This document shows, piece by piece, positions 34,487 to 43,604 of a stretch of DNA of 64,000 nucleotides. Made by a program: the position numbers and the translations under genes. Under the pieces are notes generated by a model. It did no database searches and was not told the origin of the DNA. It worked only from the letters and a program-made list of their open reading frames with translations. The DNA is from CAWCXF01 sp963799455 (lineage in GTDB: Bacteria; Pseudomonadota; Alphaproteobacteria; Rhodobacterales; Rhodobacteraceae). Position 1 is the first letter of the stretch; each line of letters begins with the position of its first letter. The stretch lies in assembly GCA_963799455.1 (NCBI GenBank), contig CAWCXF010000005.1, positions 1-64,000 of the forward strand, in the 5' to 3' direction.

Positions 34487-35407
34487 TCAGCCCCGCCGGG
34501 CGCGCAGCCGGGCGATCCGGCGGCCCGCGGCCTCCGACAGCCGGCGCAGCGCGCCGCCCGGCGTGCGGTCCAGGGGCGCCAGCATCCGCCGGCGCGGCCC
34601 CTGCGCGAGCGTGCGGTCTGCCGCCAGCAGCGCGCGGATGTGGCGCGCGACGGCGCCGCCCGTCAGCGGGTCGATCTCGACCGACGGGTTGTCCTTCATG
34701 CGCGGCGAGTGGATCACGCGGGGTGCCGCGCGCGCGTCCGTCCACATCAGCGTCGTGCGGTAGGCCATGAGGTTGTACTCCTCCGGCAGGACCAGGAGCC
34801 GCAGCTCGGAGCGCCACAGATGCGCGCGCAGCACCGGCTGGTCCTTCCGCGCGCCCGAGGCGGCGAGGTCGGCCTCGACCTCGGCCATGACGCGGCGCGT
34901 GGCCTCCGAGGCGCGCATCCCCAGGACGCCCGAGTTGATCTGGGGGAAGGCGGCCGGCACCGGCTCGCCCCATTGCACGACGGCGCGGCGCGCGTTGCGG
35001 TAGGGGTCGTGCGCGCCCGCCAGGTCGAAGCGGCCGAGCGCCTCGAACACGTCCGCGAGGGGTGCCAGCACGCGCAGGTCGGCGTCGAGGTAGATCGTGC
35101 GCTCGAAGCGCGATCGGCGCAGGGCCTCGAACTTCGGGCGGAACCATTCGCGCTCGAGCCGGTGGACGCGCGCGAAGACGGGATCATCGGTCGGCTGGTC
35201 GGTGAAGAGGTCGATCGGCAGGCCCGGGTTGGTGGTCGCCGCCGAGCGCGCCGCCAGGATCGCGGGGCCGAGATGGGCCGCCCCGCTGACGCCGAGGACG
35301 AAGCCGCGGGCGGCCTCCGCGCGCGGCGCGGGCTCGTCCGGGCCGGGCCCGGCGATCGGGTCGCGGCCCGGGGGGGCTCCGAGGGCGGGGGCGGGATCGC
35401 TAGCCAC
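34487..35407 (-). CDS. Glycosyltransferase (family 8-like)
   Basis: A 306-residue protein with GTG start at 35407. It has FVLGVSGAAHLGPAILAARS, an R..K..ALRRSRFERTIYLDAD block with the metal-binding DxD (DAD), and INSGVLGMR, all characteristic of GT-A nucleotide-sugar transferases resembling family 8. The first 30 residues are Pro/Ala-rich and the start could be later. It lies between sucC and mdh on the same strand but has no metabolic link to them. Acceptor and sugar are unknown; surface glycan synthesis is a guess. Confidence 0.75.
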   Translation of the reverse strand: MASDPAPALGAPPGRDPIAGPGPDEPAPRAEAARGFVLGVSGAAHLGPAILAARSAATTNPGLPIDLFTDQPTDDPVFARVHRLEREWFRPKFEALRRSRFERTIYLDADLRVLAPLADVFEALGRFDLAGAHDPYRNARRAVVQWGEPVPAAFPQINSGVLGMRASEATRRVMAEVEADLAASGARKDQPVLRAHLWRSELRLLVLPEEYNLMAYRTTLMWTDARAAPRVIHSPRMKDNPSVEIDPLTGGAVARHIRALLAADRTLAQGPRRRMLAPLDRTPGGALRRLSEAAGRRIARLRARRG

Positions 35408-35840
35408 GGGTCCGGTGGCGAGACGGCGCGGCGCGCGCGGGCCGGGGCGTCACGTCGAGGGTCCGCTTCCAGACGGGGTGGTCATGGGCACCCGCGCCAG
35501 CGACGCCCCGGCTCGGAGGCCGGACGCCGACCGCGGCCGGGCCGTGGAGGGGTCGAGCCTCGGGCTCCCGAGCCGTGCCGCCGGCCCGCGCCCGCCCCAG
35601 GGCGGGGACGCCCGCGATCCCTCGCTCCGCGACCCCCGGCTCGGCGCTCGGACCGCCGATCGCGGTCGGGACGCCACCGCGGCCGGAGCGTGCCCGAAGG
35701 TCGAAGCGCAGGGGGGCCGGGCGCCCCGGTCGGGGCCTTGCGTCGTGGCGCGAACCCCGCCGCCGGGGCGGCCGCCTCCGCCCGGGGGCGGCGCCGCGTC
35801 GGGATGGCGCGGCCCCCGCCGCGGGGGCGGCCGCGACCGC
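35408..35840. other. 433-bp GC-rich gap without a recognisable gene
   Basis: Between the glycosyltransferase start and the mdh stop, frames on both strands are Arg/Pro/Gly-rich and look composition-driven. No motif, RNA or repeat was recognised. Confidence 0.6.
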
Positions 35841-36803
35841 TCAGGCGAGGGCGCCGTCGATGCCGACGCAGGCCTTCACCAGACCGCGCACCGCCTCGAC
35901 CGAGCGGTCGAACATGCCCTGCTCCTCGCGGGTGAGCCTGATGTCCACCACGCGCTCGATGCCGTTCGCGCCGATCACGGTGGGCACGCCGACATACATG
36001 CCCTTGAGGCCCAGCGCGCCCTCGACCCAGGCCGCGGCGGGCAGCACGCGGCGCTGGTCCTTCAGATGGGCCTCCGCCATCTCGATCGCCGAGGTGGCGG
36101 GCGCGTAGAAGGCCGAGCCGGTCTTGAGCAGGCCCACGATCTCCGCGCCGCCGTCGCGGGTGCGCTGGACGATGGCGTCGAGCCGGTCCTGGGTGAGCCA
36201 GCCCATCTGCACGAGGTCGGGCAGCGGGATGCCCGCCACCGTGGAGTAGCGCACGAGCGGCACCATGGAGTCGCCGTGCCCGCCGAGCACGAAGGCGGTG
36301 ACGTCGCGCATCGAGACGTCCATCTCCAGGCTCAGGAAGTGGCGGAAGCGCGCCGAGTCGAGCACGCCGGCCATGCCGCAGACGCGAGCCGTCGGCAGGC
36401 CCGAGTAGCGCTGGAGCGCCCAGACCATGGCGTCCAAGGGGTTGGTGATGCAGATGACGAAGGCGTCGGGGGCGTGGGCGCGGATGCCCTCGCCCACCGC
36501 CTTCATGACCTTGAGGTTGATGCCCAGGAGGTCGTCGCGGCTCATGCCGGGCTTGCGCGCGACGCCCGCGGTGACGATGCAGACCTGCGCGCCGCGGATG
36601 TCGGCGTAGTCCTGCGTGCCGCGCAGCGCCGCGTCGAAGCCCTCCGCCGGGCCGCTCTCGGCGATGTCGAGCGCCTTGCCCTGCGGCACCCCCTCGGCGA
36701 TGTCGAAGAGCACCACGTCGCCCAGCTCCTTCATGGCGGCGAGATGCGCCAGCGTGCCGCCGATCTGGCCCGCGCCGATCAGGGCGATCTTGGGTCTGGC
36801 CAT
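35841..36803 (-). CDS. mdh: Malate dehydrogenase
   Basis: A 320-residue LDH-like malate dehydrogenase starting MARPKIALIGAGQIGGTLAH (NAD-binding). It has VTAGVARKPGMSRDDLLGIN (substrate-loop Arg), CITNPLDAMVWAL, and the catalytic His in FVLGGHGDSMVPL. Length is normal. ATG 36803 is preferred over an upstream in-frame GTG/ATG that lacks the family start. It converts malate to oxaloacetate and heads the TCA gene group on this strand. Confidence 0.98.
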   Translation of the reverse strand: MARPKIALIGAGQIGGTLAHLAAMKELGDVVLFDIAEGVPQGKALDIAESGPAEGFDAALRGTQDYADIRGAQVCIVTAGVARKPGMSRDDLLGINLKVMKAVGEGIRAHAPDAFVICITNPLDAMVWALQRYSGLPTARVCGMAGVLDSARFRHFLSLEMDVSMRDVTAFVLGGHGDSMVPLVRYSTVAGIPLPDLVQMGWLTQDRLDAIVQRTRDGGAEIVGLLKTGSAFYAPATSAIEMAEAHLKDQRRVLPAAAWVEGALGLKGMYVGVPTVIGANGIERVVDIRLTREEQGMFDRSVEAVRGLVKACVGIDGALA

Positions 36804-36921
36804 GGGATGTCCTCTCGTCTGGCCCCGTCGGGGGATCGGCGAGGGCGTATTCGCTGGGCGCGAGGGGCGCAAGGCGCGCGGCGCGCTGGGATGCCGGAGC
36901 GGGCGCTGCTAGGAGGGGCCG

Positions 36922-37719
36922 ATGTGGAACGACCCCTTCTTCCTGGCGCTGGCGATCCCGGCCGTGATCTTCGCCGGCGTCTCGAAGGGGGGCTTCGGCT
37001 CGGGCGCGGCCTTCGCCGCGACCCCGCTCCTGGCGCTCGCGGTCGGCCCCGGCAAGGCGCTCGGGCTGATGCTGCCGCTCCTGATGCTGATCGACCTCGC
37101 CGTGCTGCGGCCCTACTGGGGGCGCTGGTCGTGGCCCGACGCGCGCCTGCTGATCCTGGGCGCGCTGCCCGGCGTGGCGCTCGCGGGCGCGCTGTGGCGC
37201 GTGGCGCCGGCCGACCTGTTCCGGGCGCTGATCGGGCTCCTGGCGCTCGGCTTCGTCGCCTGGCAGATGCGCGGGCGGCTGGCGCGGCTCGCCGGCGCGG
37301 CGCGGGCCGTCGCCACGCCGGAGCCCGCCGCGCCTCGCGGCACGCCCGCCCCGCCGCGCCGGGGCTGGGGCCTCATGGCCGGCGCCGTGGCGGGGTTCAC
37401 GAGCTTCGTCAGCCACGCCGGCGGCCCGCCGGTGGCGGTCTACCTGCTGGCGCGCGGGCACTCGAAGACGAGCTACCAGGCGACGACCGTGCTGGTGTTC
37501 TGGGCCGTCAACCTCTCGAAGGCCTTCGCCTTCGCGGGGCTCGGGCTCTTCACGGCCGAGACACTGGCGGCGGACGCGGCGCTGGCGCCCTTCGCGCTCG
37601 TCGGCGCCGCCCTGGGCGTGCGCGCGCACCACCTGGTGCCCGAGCGCGTCTTCTTCGCCATCACCTACGCGCTCCTGACCGTCACCGGCACCAAGCTGCT
37701 GTGGGACGCGCTGGCCTGA
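36922..37719 (+). CDS. TauE/SafE-family permease
   Basis: A 265-residue protein with about seven or eight membrane helices. It contains VIFAGVSKGGFGSGAAFAAT near the start and VAGFTSFVSHAGGPPVAVYL near the middle, the two half-repeat signatures of TauE/SafE permeases. Members export sulfite, sulfoacetate or other organic anions; the substrate here is unknown. It is divergent from mdh. Confidence 0.9.
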   Translation: MWNDPFFLALAIPAVIFAGVSKGGFGSGAAFAATPLLALAVGPGKALGLMLPLLMLIDLAVLRPYWGRWSWPDARLLILGALPGVALAGALWRVAPADLFRALIGLLALGFVAWQMRGRLARLAGAARAVATPEPAAPRGTPAPPRRGWGLMAGAVAGFTSFVSHAGGPPVAVYLLARGHSKTSYQATTVLVFWAVNLSKAFAFAGLGLFTAETLAADAALAPFALVGAALGVRAHHLVPERVFFAITYALLTVTGTKLLWDALA

Positions 37720-37753
37720 GCGCGTCCCGAGCGGCGTCCGGGGAGGGGGGGCC

Positions 37754-38062
37754 TCAGGCGGCCTCGTCCTCGACGGGCAGCGCCTCGCGCAGATCCTCCC
37801 ATGCCTGCCCCGACGCCACCAGGCAGGAGCGCCCCTCGGGGTCGGTGACGAGGACGGTCCAGCTTCCTTCGGCGGAGGCGAACACCTCCAGCAGCTGCGT
37901 CGAGCCGGCCATGCCGACGCCGCGCCGCGTCTCCGCGTAGCGCTCGCCCAGCATCTCGATCACCTCGGCGCGCGGCCCGCAGCGCGGGGCCGCCGCCGCG
38001 GGCGCCGCCGCCGCGAGGAGCGCGGCGAGGCCGGCCGGGAGCGCGATCAGTTCCTTCCGCAT
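37754..38062 (-). CDS. Small periplasmic protein
   Basis: A 102-residue protein starting MRKELIALPAGLAALLAAAA, a clear signal peptide cut near APAAAA. The mature domain has two cysteines (RCGPRAEVIEMLGERYAETR and GRSCLVASGQAW) and the block VFASAEGSWTVLVTDPEG. I recall small conserved proteins of this layout in Rhodobacterales, without known function. ATG 38062 starts the signal peptide; an upstream in-frame ATG would bury it. Confidence 0.72.
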   Translation of the reverse strand: MRKELIALPAGLAALLAAAAPAAAAPRCGPRAEVIEMLGERYAETRRGVGMAGSTQLLEVFASAEGSWTVLVTDPEGRSCLVASGQAWEDLREALPVEDEAA

Positions 38063-38360
38063 GGTTCGTCCTTTCCTTCGAGGGGCCGATCCTTGGTGCG
38101 GGCAGTGTCCGCCCGCCCCCATGGCCCGACCAAGATGCCTCAGCCTTTTGCACGCATGATTAACGCTGCGTTCGCGCTGCGCCCGCGCCGGGCCGGCGCC
38201 TCATCCTTCGGCGCCGTCACGCGAGCGGGGGGAGCTGCGCGAGCCGACGTGCCGGCCGTGGAGGATGGGCCAAGCGCCGCCGCCCTTGCCATCGTCGCGC
38301 CATCCGTGCTGTGAGGACGCGCCCGCCGCCGCGACGCGCGGGCCCCCGCGGAGACCCGCC

Positions 38361-39233
38361 ATGACCTCACGCCCCCTGCGATCGGCGCTCTACGTGCCCG
38401 CCGCCAACGCGCGCGCGATGGAGAAGGCCGCCGGCCTGCCCGCGGACGCCATCATCTTCGATCTGGAGGACGCGGTCGCGCCAGAGGCCAAGGCGCGCGC
38501 GCGCGACGCGCTGTCCGAGGCGCTGGGCGCGAACGACTACGGCGCCCGGATGCGGATCGTGCGCGTCAACGCCGCCGGCACGCCCTGGCACGAGGACGAC
38601 CTCGCGGCCGCCTCGCGCATGGCGCCCGACGCGGTGCTGCTGCCCAAGGCCGGCGCCGGGGCCGACCTCGACGCGCTGGCCGGACGGCTCGGCGACGGCT
38701 CCGGGGCGCCTGCGCTCTGGGCGATGATCGAGACGCCCGCGGGCGTCCTCGCCGCCGCCGGGATCGCCCGGGCCGCCGCGAGGGCGGGAGGGGGCGGTCT
38801 GGTGATGGGCACCAACGATCTGGCCAAGGAGCTCGGCGCGCGCCACGTGCCGGGCCGCGCGCCGATGCTCGCGGCCCTCGGGACGGCGGTGCTCGCGGCG
38901 CGCGCGCACGGGCTCGCCTGCCTCGACGGGGTCCACAACGCGCTGCGCGACGAGGAGGCCTTGCGCGCCGAGTGCGAGCAGGGCCGCGACATGGGGCTGG
39001 ACGGCAAGACGCTGATCCACCCCGCCCAGATCGCGGTGGCCAACGAGGTCTTCGCCCCGGCCCCCGAGGAGGTGGACCGCGCCCGGCGCGAGATCGAGGC
39101 GTTCGAGGCGGCGCAGGCCGAAGGCAAGGGGGTGGCCGTCCTCGACGGGCGCCTCGTCGAGGCGCTCCACGTCGAGACCGCGCGCGCCACCCTCGCCCGC
39201 GCCGAGGCGATCGCCGCGATGGAGGCCGCGTGA
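38361..39233 (+). CDS. mcl2: HpcH/HpaI (CitE-like) lyase, probable (3S)-malyl-CoA thioesterase or lyase
   Basis: A 290-residue TIM-barrel protein: RSALYVPAANARAMEKAAGL, IIFDLEDAVAPEAKARARDA, VLLPKAGAGADLDAL, MIETPAGVL (metal-binding Glu), MGTNDLAKELGAR and DGKTLIHPAQIAVANEVFAP. Length is closer to Mcl2, the malyl-CoA thioesterase of the ethylmalonyl-CoA pathway, than to the longer Mcl1 lyase. The neighbouring mesaconyl-CoA hydratase-type gene supports a role in acetate and glyoxylate carbon flow. Lyase versus thioesterase cannot be settled by reading. Confidence 0.85.
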   Translation: MTSRPLRSALYVPAANARAMEKAAGLPADAIIFDLEDAVAPEAKARARDALSEALGANDYGARMRIVRVNAAGTPWHEDDLAAASRMAPDAVLLPKAGAGADLDALAGRLGDGSGAPALWAMIETPAGVLAAAGIARAAARAGGGGLVMGTNDLAKELGARHVPGRAPMLAALGTAVLAARAHGLACLDGVHNALRDEEALRAECEQGRDMGLDGKTLIHPAQIAVANEVFAPAPEEVDRARREIEAFEAAQAEGKGVAVLDGRLVEALHVETARATLARAEAIAAMEAA

Positions 39234-39799
39234 TGGGCGGCTACGCCGTCCTCGTCGCGGGGCTCGGGCTCTGGAGCGCGCCGCATCTGCTCAAGCGCGT
39301 GGCGCCGGGCTGGCGCGCGCGTCAGGGTGCCTGGGTCAAGGGCGTCGTCGCGCTGGTCCTGATCGCCTCGATCTGGGTGATGACGCAGGGCTACCGCATG
39401 GCAGACCCGGTGATCCTGTGGCCTCGCTGGGAGCCGCTCGTCCACCTCAACAACCTCCTCAACGTCGTCGCCGTGTTCCTCTTCGTCGCGTCGAACGCGA
39501 AGGGACGGGTGCAGGCGCGCATGCGCCACCCGCAGCTCACCGCCGTCAAGGTCTGGGCGGTGGCGCATCTGCTGGTCAACGGCGAGCTGGCCTCGGTGAT
39601 CCTGTTCGGGGGCCTGCTGGCCTGGGCCGTCGCCGAGGTCGTCCTCATCAACCGCCAGCAGGCATGGGCGCCCTCCGAGACGCCCTCCAACTGGTATTGG
39701 CGCGACGGCGTGGCGGCTCTGATCGCGCTGGTGGCCACCGCCGCGATCACCTGGGTCCATGTCTGGTTCGGGCTCTGGCCCTTCGGCGGCGGCGCGTGA
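39233..39799 (+). CDS. nnrU: NnrU-family membrane protein
   Basis: A 188-residue protein with five or six helices. It contains GLGLWSAPHLLKRVAPGWRA, HLNNLLNVVAVFLF, MRHPQLTAVKVWAVAHLLVN and LASVILFGGLLAWAVAEVVL, the NnrU signature. The start overlaps the lyase stop by one base (TGATG). NnrU was first linked to nitric oxide reduction, and homologues are common in alphaproteobacteria, some resembling a 15-cis-zeta-carotene isomerase; the role is open. It sits between two CoA-pathway genes. Confidence 0.88.
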   Translation: MGGYAVLVAGLGLWSAPHLLKRVAPGWRARQGAWVKGVVALVLIASIWVMTQGYRMADPVILWPRWEPLVHLNNLLNVVAVFLFVASNAKGRVQARMRHPQLTAVKVWAVAHLLVNGELASVILFGGLLAWAVAEVVLINRQQAWAPSETPSNWYWRDGVAALIALVATAAITWVHVWFGLWPFGGGA

Positions 39800-39806
39800 G
39801 GCCCCC

Positions 39807-40841
39807 GTGACCAGCAAGACCACCGCGGGGCGCTTCTTCGAGGACTACCGCATCGGCGAGACCATCGGCCACGCGGTGCCGCGCACGCTCTCGGGCGGGG
39901 AGCGGGCGCTCTACCACGCGCTCTACCCCGCGCGTCACGCGCTGCACTCCTCGGACGCCTTCGCGCGGTCCTGCGGGCTCAGGGCCGCGCCCTTCGACGA
40001 CCTGATCGTGTTCCACGCCGTGTTCGGCCGCTCGGTGCCCGACGTGTCGCTCAACGCGGTGGCCAACCTCGGCTACGCCGAAGCGCGCTTCCTGCGCCCC
40101 GTCTTCCCCGGCGAGACGCTGCGCGCGGAGTCCGAGGTGATCGGCCTCAAGCGCACCTCCTCGGGCCGCACCGGCATCGTCTGGGTCCGCACGCGGGGGC
40201 TCTCGGGCGCCGAGCCCGTGCTGGACTACGTCCGCTGGGTGCTGCTGCCGCTGCGCGACGCGGACGTGCCCCATGCCGCGGACGTGGTGCCCGACCTCGC
40301 CCACGCCGTCGCGGCGCAGGATCTGGTCGTCCCCGAGGGCCTCGACCTCACCGCCTACGACTTCGCGCTGGCCGGCGAGCCGCATCGCTGGGGCGACTAC
40401 GCCGTCGGCGAGGTGATCGACCACGTCGACGGCGTGACGATCGAGGAGGCCGAGCCCATGATGGCGACGCGCCTGTGGCAGAACACCGCGCGCGTCCACT
40501 TCGACGAGACCGCGCGCGAGGACGGGCGCCGGCTGATTTACGGCGGCCACGTCATGAGCCTCGCGCGCGCGCTCTCGTTCAACGGGCTCGCCAACGCGCA
40601 GATGGTCGCCGCGATCAACGGGGGCACCCACGCCGCGCCCTGCTTCGCGGGCGACACGGTCCGCGCCTGGTCGGAGGTGCTGGGCCGCGCCGAGACGCGG
40701 GGGCCCGGCGTCGGCGCGCTTCGCCTGCGCCTCGTCGCCACGCGCGGCGAGGCCGAGCCGGGGCGGCTCCGCGACGACGCGGGCCGCTACCGCCCCGAGG
40801 TGCTGCTCGACCTCGACTACTGGGCGCTGGCGCCGGTCTGA
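39807..40841 (+). CDS. mch: Mesaconyl-CoA hydratase-type MaoC-like protein
   Basis: A 344-residue protein from GTG 39807 with two hot-dog (MaoC-like) domains: GRFFEDYRIGETIGHAVPRT near the start and EPHRWGDYAVGEVIDHVDGV about residue 190. It has VSLNAVANLGYAEARFLRPV and HVMSLARALSFNGLANAQMV. Length and layout match beta-methylmalyl-CoA dehydratase/mesaconyl-CoA hydratase of Rhodobacter. It hydrates mesaconyl-CoA to beta-methylmalyl-CoA in the ethylmalonyl-CoA pathway, a step away from the neighbouring lyase. An upstream in-frame ATG would add 16 unlikely residues. Confidence 0.88.
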   Translation: MTSKTTAGRFFEDYRIGETIGHAVPRTLSGGERALYHALYPARHALHSSDAFARSCGLRAAPFDDLIVFHAVFGRSVPDVSLNAVANLGYAEARFLRPVFPGETLRAESEVIGLKRTSSGRTGIVWVRTRGLSGAEPVLDYVRWVLLPLRDADVPHAADVVPDLAHAVAAQDLVVPEGLDLTAYDFALAGEPHRWGDYAVGEVIDHVDGVTIEEAEPMMATRLWQNTARVHFDETAREDGRRLIYGGHVMSLARALSFNGLANAQMVAAINGGTHAAPCFAGDTVRAWSEVLGRAETRGPGVGALRLRLVATRGEAEPGRLRDDAGRYRPEVLLDLDYWALAPV

Positions 40842-40963
40842 GAGGCCCCCCGCCCGTCCGTCGGGCGCCCATATGTCGCGGCGCCCCCATGGCCCTCGCG
40901 TGACAGCGCCGCCTATATGGTGCATCCACGCTCAGGCACGCAGGCGCTCGAACGGGAGGCATC

Positions 40964-41359
40964 ATGGCGGACGTGAACCGAGGCGACAGGCCGCTGTCGC
41001 CCCACATGACCATCTACCGGCCGCAGATCACCTCGATGACCTCGATCCTGACGCGGGTGACGGGCAACGCGCTGATCGTCGCGGCCGTCCTGATCGTCTG
41101 GTGGCTCCTGGCCGCCGCCGCGGGCCCCGCGGCCTTCGCGCGCGCCGACCTCGTGCTGACCTCCTGGTTCGGCGACGTCGTGCTGGCGCTCTCGCTCTGG
41201 GCGCTTTGGTACCACACGCTCGCGGGCATCCGGCACCTCTACTGGGATACCGGGCGCGGGCTCGAGCTGCGGACCGCCGAGGCGCTCGGCATCGCCTGCG
41301 TCGCGGGCTCGATCGTGCTCACGGTGCTCTCCGTCGCCTACTTCGTCATCTTCACCTGA
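40964..41359 (+). CDS. sdhC: Succinate dehydrogenase cytochrome b556 subunit
   Basis: A 131-residue membrane subunit: RPLSPHMTIYRPQITSMTSI, then LTRVTGNALIVAAVLIV (quinone-site Ser/Arg region) and WYHTLAGIRHLYWDTG with the haem b His. Three helices. GGGAGG precedes ATG 40964. It anchors SdhAB, binds haem b with SdhD and reduces ubiquinone. First gene of the sdhCDAB operon. Confidence 0.96.
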   Translation: MADVNRGDRPLSPHMTIYRPQITSMTSILTRVTGNALIVAAVLIVWWLLAAAAGPAAFARADLVLTSWFGDVVLALSLWALWYHTLAGIRHLYWDTGRGLELRTAEALGIACVAGSIVLTVLSVAYFVIFT

Positions 41360-41366
41360 GGCGCCC

Positions 41367-41738
41367 ATGCCCTACCTCACAGACCGCAAGCGCGCCCGAG
41401 GGCTCGGCTCCGCCGGCTCCGGCACCGAGCACCACTACGAGGTCCAGCTCACCTCCGCCGCGCTCGTCATCCTGATCCCGCTCTTCGTCTTCACCTTCGG
41501 CACCGTCCTGGGCGAGCCCTACGCGATCGTCCTGCTTTACTACGCCCGGCCCTTCCCGGCGATCGTGGCCGCGCTCACCATCCTCGTGGGCATGATCCAC
41601 TTCCGCCAGGGCGTGCAGGTGCTGCTGGAGGACTACGTCCAGGGCGAGACCCGCCACTGGGGCATCATCGCCGCCATCTGCGCCGCCTACGCGCTCGCCG
41701 CCGCCGGGCTCTTCGCGCTCGCGCGGCTCGCGCTCTGA
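41367..41738 (+). CDS. sdhD: Succinate dehydrogenase hydrophobic membrane anchor
   Basis: A 123-residue protein with three helices. It has RARGLGSAGSGTEHHYEVQL at the start and GMIHFRQGVQVLLEDYVQGE, the motif around the quinone/haem site (IHFRxGxQxVIEDYVH) of alphaproteobacterial SdhD. It begins seven bases after sdhC and is followed by sdhA 16 bases later. Confidence 0.95.
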   Translation: MPYLTDRKRARGLGSAGSGTEHHYEVQLTSAALVILIPLFVFTFGTVLGEPYAIVLLYYARPFPAIVAALTILVGMIHFRQGVQVLLEDYVQGETRHWGIIAAICAAYALAAAGLFALARLAL

Positions 41739-41754
41739 CCCGGAGAGGAACCCC

Positions 41755-43557
41755 ATGGCCGCCTACGACCTCACCCATCACGAGCACGACTGCATCGTCG
41801 TCGGCGCCGGCGGATCGGGCCTGCGCGCCACGCTCGGCATGGCCGAGCAGGGGCTCAGGACGGCCTGCATCACCAAGGTCTTCCCGACCCGCTCGCACAC
41901 CGTCGCGGCCCAGGGCGGCATCGCCGCCTCCCTTGGCAACATGGGCCCCGACAACTGGCAGTGGCACATGTACGACACCGTGAAGGGCTCCGACTGGCTC
42001 GGCGACACCGACGCGATGGAGTACCTCGCCCGCGAGGCGCCGAAGGCCGTCTACGAGCTCGAGCACTACGGCGTGCCGTTCTCGCGCACCGAGGACGGGC
42101 GCATCTACCAACGCCCCTTCGGCGGCCACACCACCCAGTTCGGCGAGGGCCCGCCCGTGCAGCGCACCTGCGCCGCGGCCGACCGCACCGGCCACGCCAT
42201 CCTGCACACGCTCTACGGCCAGTCGCTCAAGCAGAAGGCGGAGTTCTACATCGAGTACTTCGCCATCGACCTCATCATGTCCGACGACGGCGCGTGCCAG
42301 GGCGTGCTGGCCTGGTCCCTCGAGGACGGCTCGATGCACGTCTTCAACGCCAAGATGACGGTGCTCGCCACGGGCGGCTATGGGCGCGCCTACTTCTCGG
42401 CGACATCCGCGCACACCTGCACCGGCGACGGCGGCGGCATGGTCGTGCGCCAGGGCCTGCCCTTGCAGGACATGGAGTTCGTCCAGTTCCACCCCACCGG
42501 CATCTACGGCGCGGGCTGCCTCATCACCGAAGGGGCGAGGGGCGAGGGGGGCTACCTGACGAACTCGGAGGGCGAGCGCTTCATGGAGCGCTACGCGCCG
42601 ACCTACAAGGATCTGGCCTCGCGCGACGTGGTGAGCCGCTGCATGACGCTCGAGATCCGCGAGGGCCGCGGCGTGGGCGAGCACAAGGACCACATCCACC
42701 TGCACCTCAACCACCTGCCGCCCGAGACCCTGGCCGAGCGGCTGCCCGGCATCTCGGAGTCCGCGCGCATCTTCGCGGGCGTGGACGTGACCAAGGAGCC
42801 GATCCCGGTGCTGCCCACCGTGCACTACAACATGGGCGGCATCCCCACGAACTACTGGGGCGAGGTGCTGAACCCGACCGAGGACGACCCCGACCGGATC
42901 GCGCCCGGCCTGATGGCCGTCGGCGAGGCCGGCTGCGCCTCGGTCCACGGCGCCAACCGGCTCGGGTCGAACTCGCTGATCGACCTCGTGGTGTTCGGCC
43001 GCGCCGCCGCGATCAAGGCGGGCGAGATCGTGGATCCGGGCGCCACCGCCCCGAGCGTCAACGAGGCGTCCCTCGACCGGGCCCTGGACCGCTTCGACCG
43101 GACGCGCCACGCGAGGGGCGGCACGCCCACCGCCGAGCTGCGCCTCGAGATGCAAAAGACCATGCAGGAGGACGCCGCCGTCTTCCGCACCAGCGAGACG
43201 CTCGCCGAGGGCGCGCGCAAGATGACCGGCATCGCCGGCAAGCTCGACGACCTCCACGTCACCGACCGCTCGATGGTCTGGAACTCCGACCTGATGGAGA
43301 CGCTGGAGCTGACCAACCTCATGCCCCAGGCGCTCGCCACCGTCGTCTCCGCCGAGGCGCGCCACGAGAGCCGCGGCGCCCACGCCCACGAGGACCACCC
43401 CGACCGCGACGACGAGGCCTGGCGCGTCCACACGCTGGCCTGGGTCAACGGCAAGGTCGACCTGACCTACCGCCCGGTCCACACCAGCCCGCTCCTCGGC
43501 CACAACGAGGGCGGCATCGACCTCAAGCGGATCGAGCCCAAGGCGCGGGTCTACTGA
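41755..43557 (+). CDS. sdhA: Succinate dehydrogenase flavoprotein subunit
   Basis: A 600-residue flavoprotein. It has an FAD-binding GAGGSGLRATLGMAEQGL, covalent flavin His48 in RSHTVAAQGGIAASL, the substrate-site blocks FGGHTTQFGEG and HPTGIYGAGCLITEGARGEG, and an Arg-rich C-terminal region. Length is normal. It oxidises succinate to fumarate in the TCA cycle at the inner face of the membrane. The operon is interrupted after this gene by about 920 bp before sdhB. Confidence 0.98.
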   Translation: MAAYDLTHHEHDCIVVGAGGSGLRATLGMAEQGLRTACITKVFPTRSHTVAAQGGIAASLGNMGPDNWQWHMYDTVKGSDWLGDTDAMEYLAREAPKAVYELEHYGVPFSRTEDGRIYQRPFGGHTTQFGEGPPVQRTCAAADRTGHAILHTLYGQSLKQKAEFYIEYFAIDLIMSDDGACQGVLAWSLEDGSMHVFNAKMTVLATGGYGRAYFSATSAHTCTGDGGGMVVRQGLPLQDMEFVQFHPTGIYGAGCLITEGARGEGGYLTNSEGERFMERYAPTYKDLASRDVVSRCMTLEIREGRGVGEHKDHIHLHLNHLPPETLAERLPGISESARIFAGVDVTKEPIPVLPTVHYNMGGIPTNYWGEVLNPTEDDPDRIAPGLMAVGEAGCASVHGANRLGSNSLIDLVVFGRAAAIKAGEIVDPGATAPSVNEASLDRALDRFDRTRHARGGTPTAELRLEMQKTMQEDAAVFRTSETLAEGARKMTGIAGKLDDLHVTDRSMVWNSDLMETLELTNLMPQALATVVSAEARHESRGAHAHEDHPDRDDEAWRVHTLAWVNGKVDLTYRPVHTSPLLGHNEGGIDLKRIEPKARVY

Positions 43558-43604
43558 GGATGAGGCGGGCGGCGCTCGGGCGCGATCCGCGCGAGCGGGG
43601 GACG

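Noticed and set aside
33225..35147. A 640-residue SucC fusion protein
   Set aside because: The extra N-terminal part is antisense to the glycosyltransferase; SucC has a normal start with family sequence at 34421.
40899..40919. sdhC promoter with GTGACA and TATATG
   Set aside because: The two boxes are only 8 bp apart, too close for a sigma-70 promoter.
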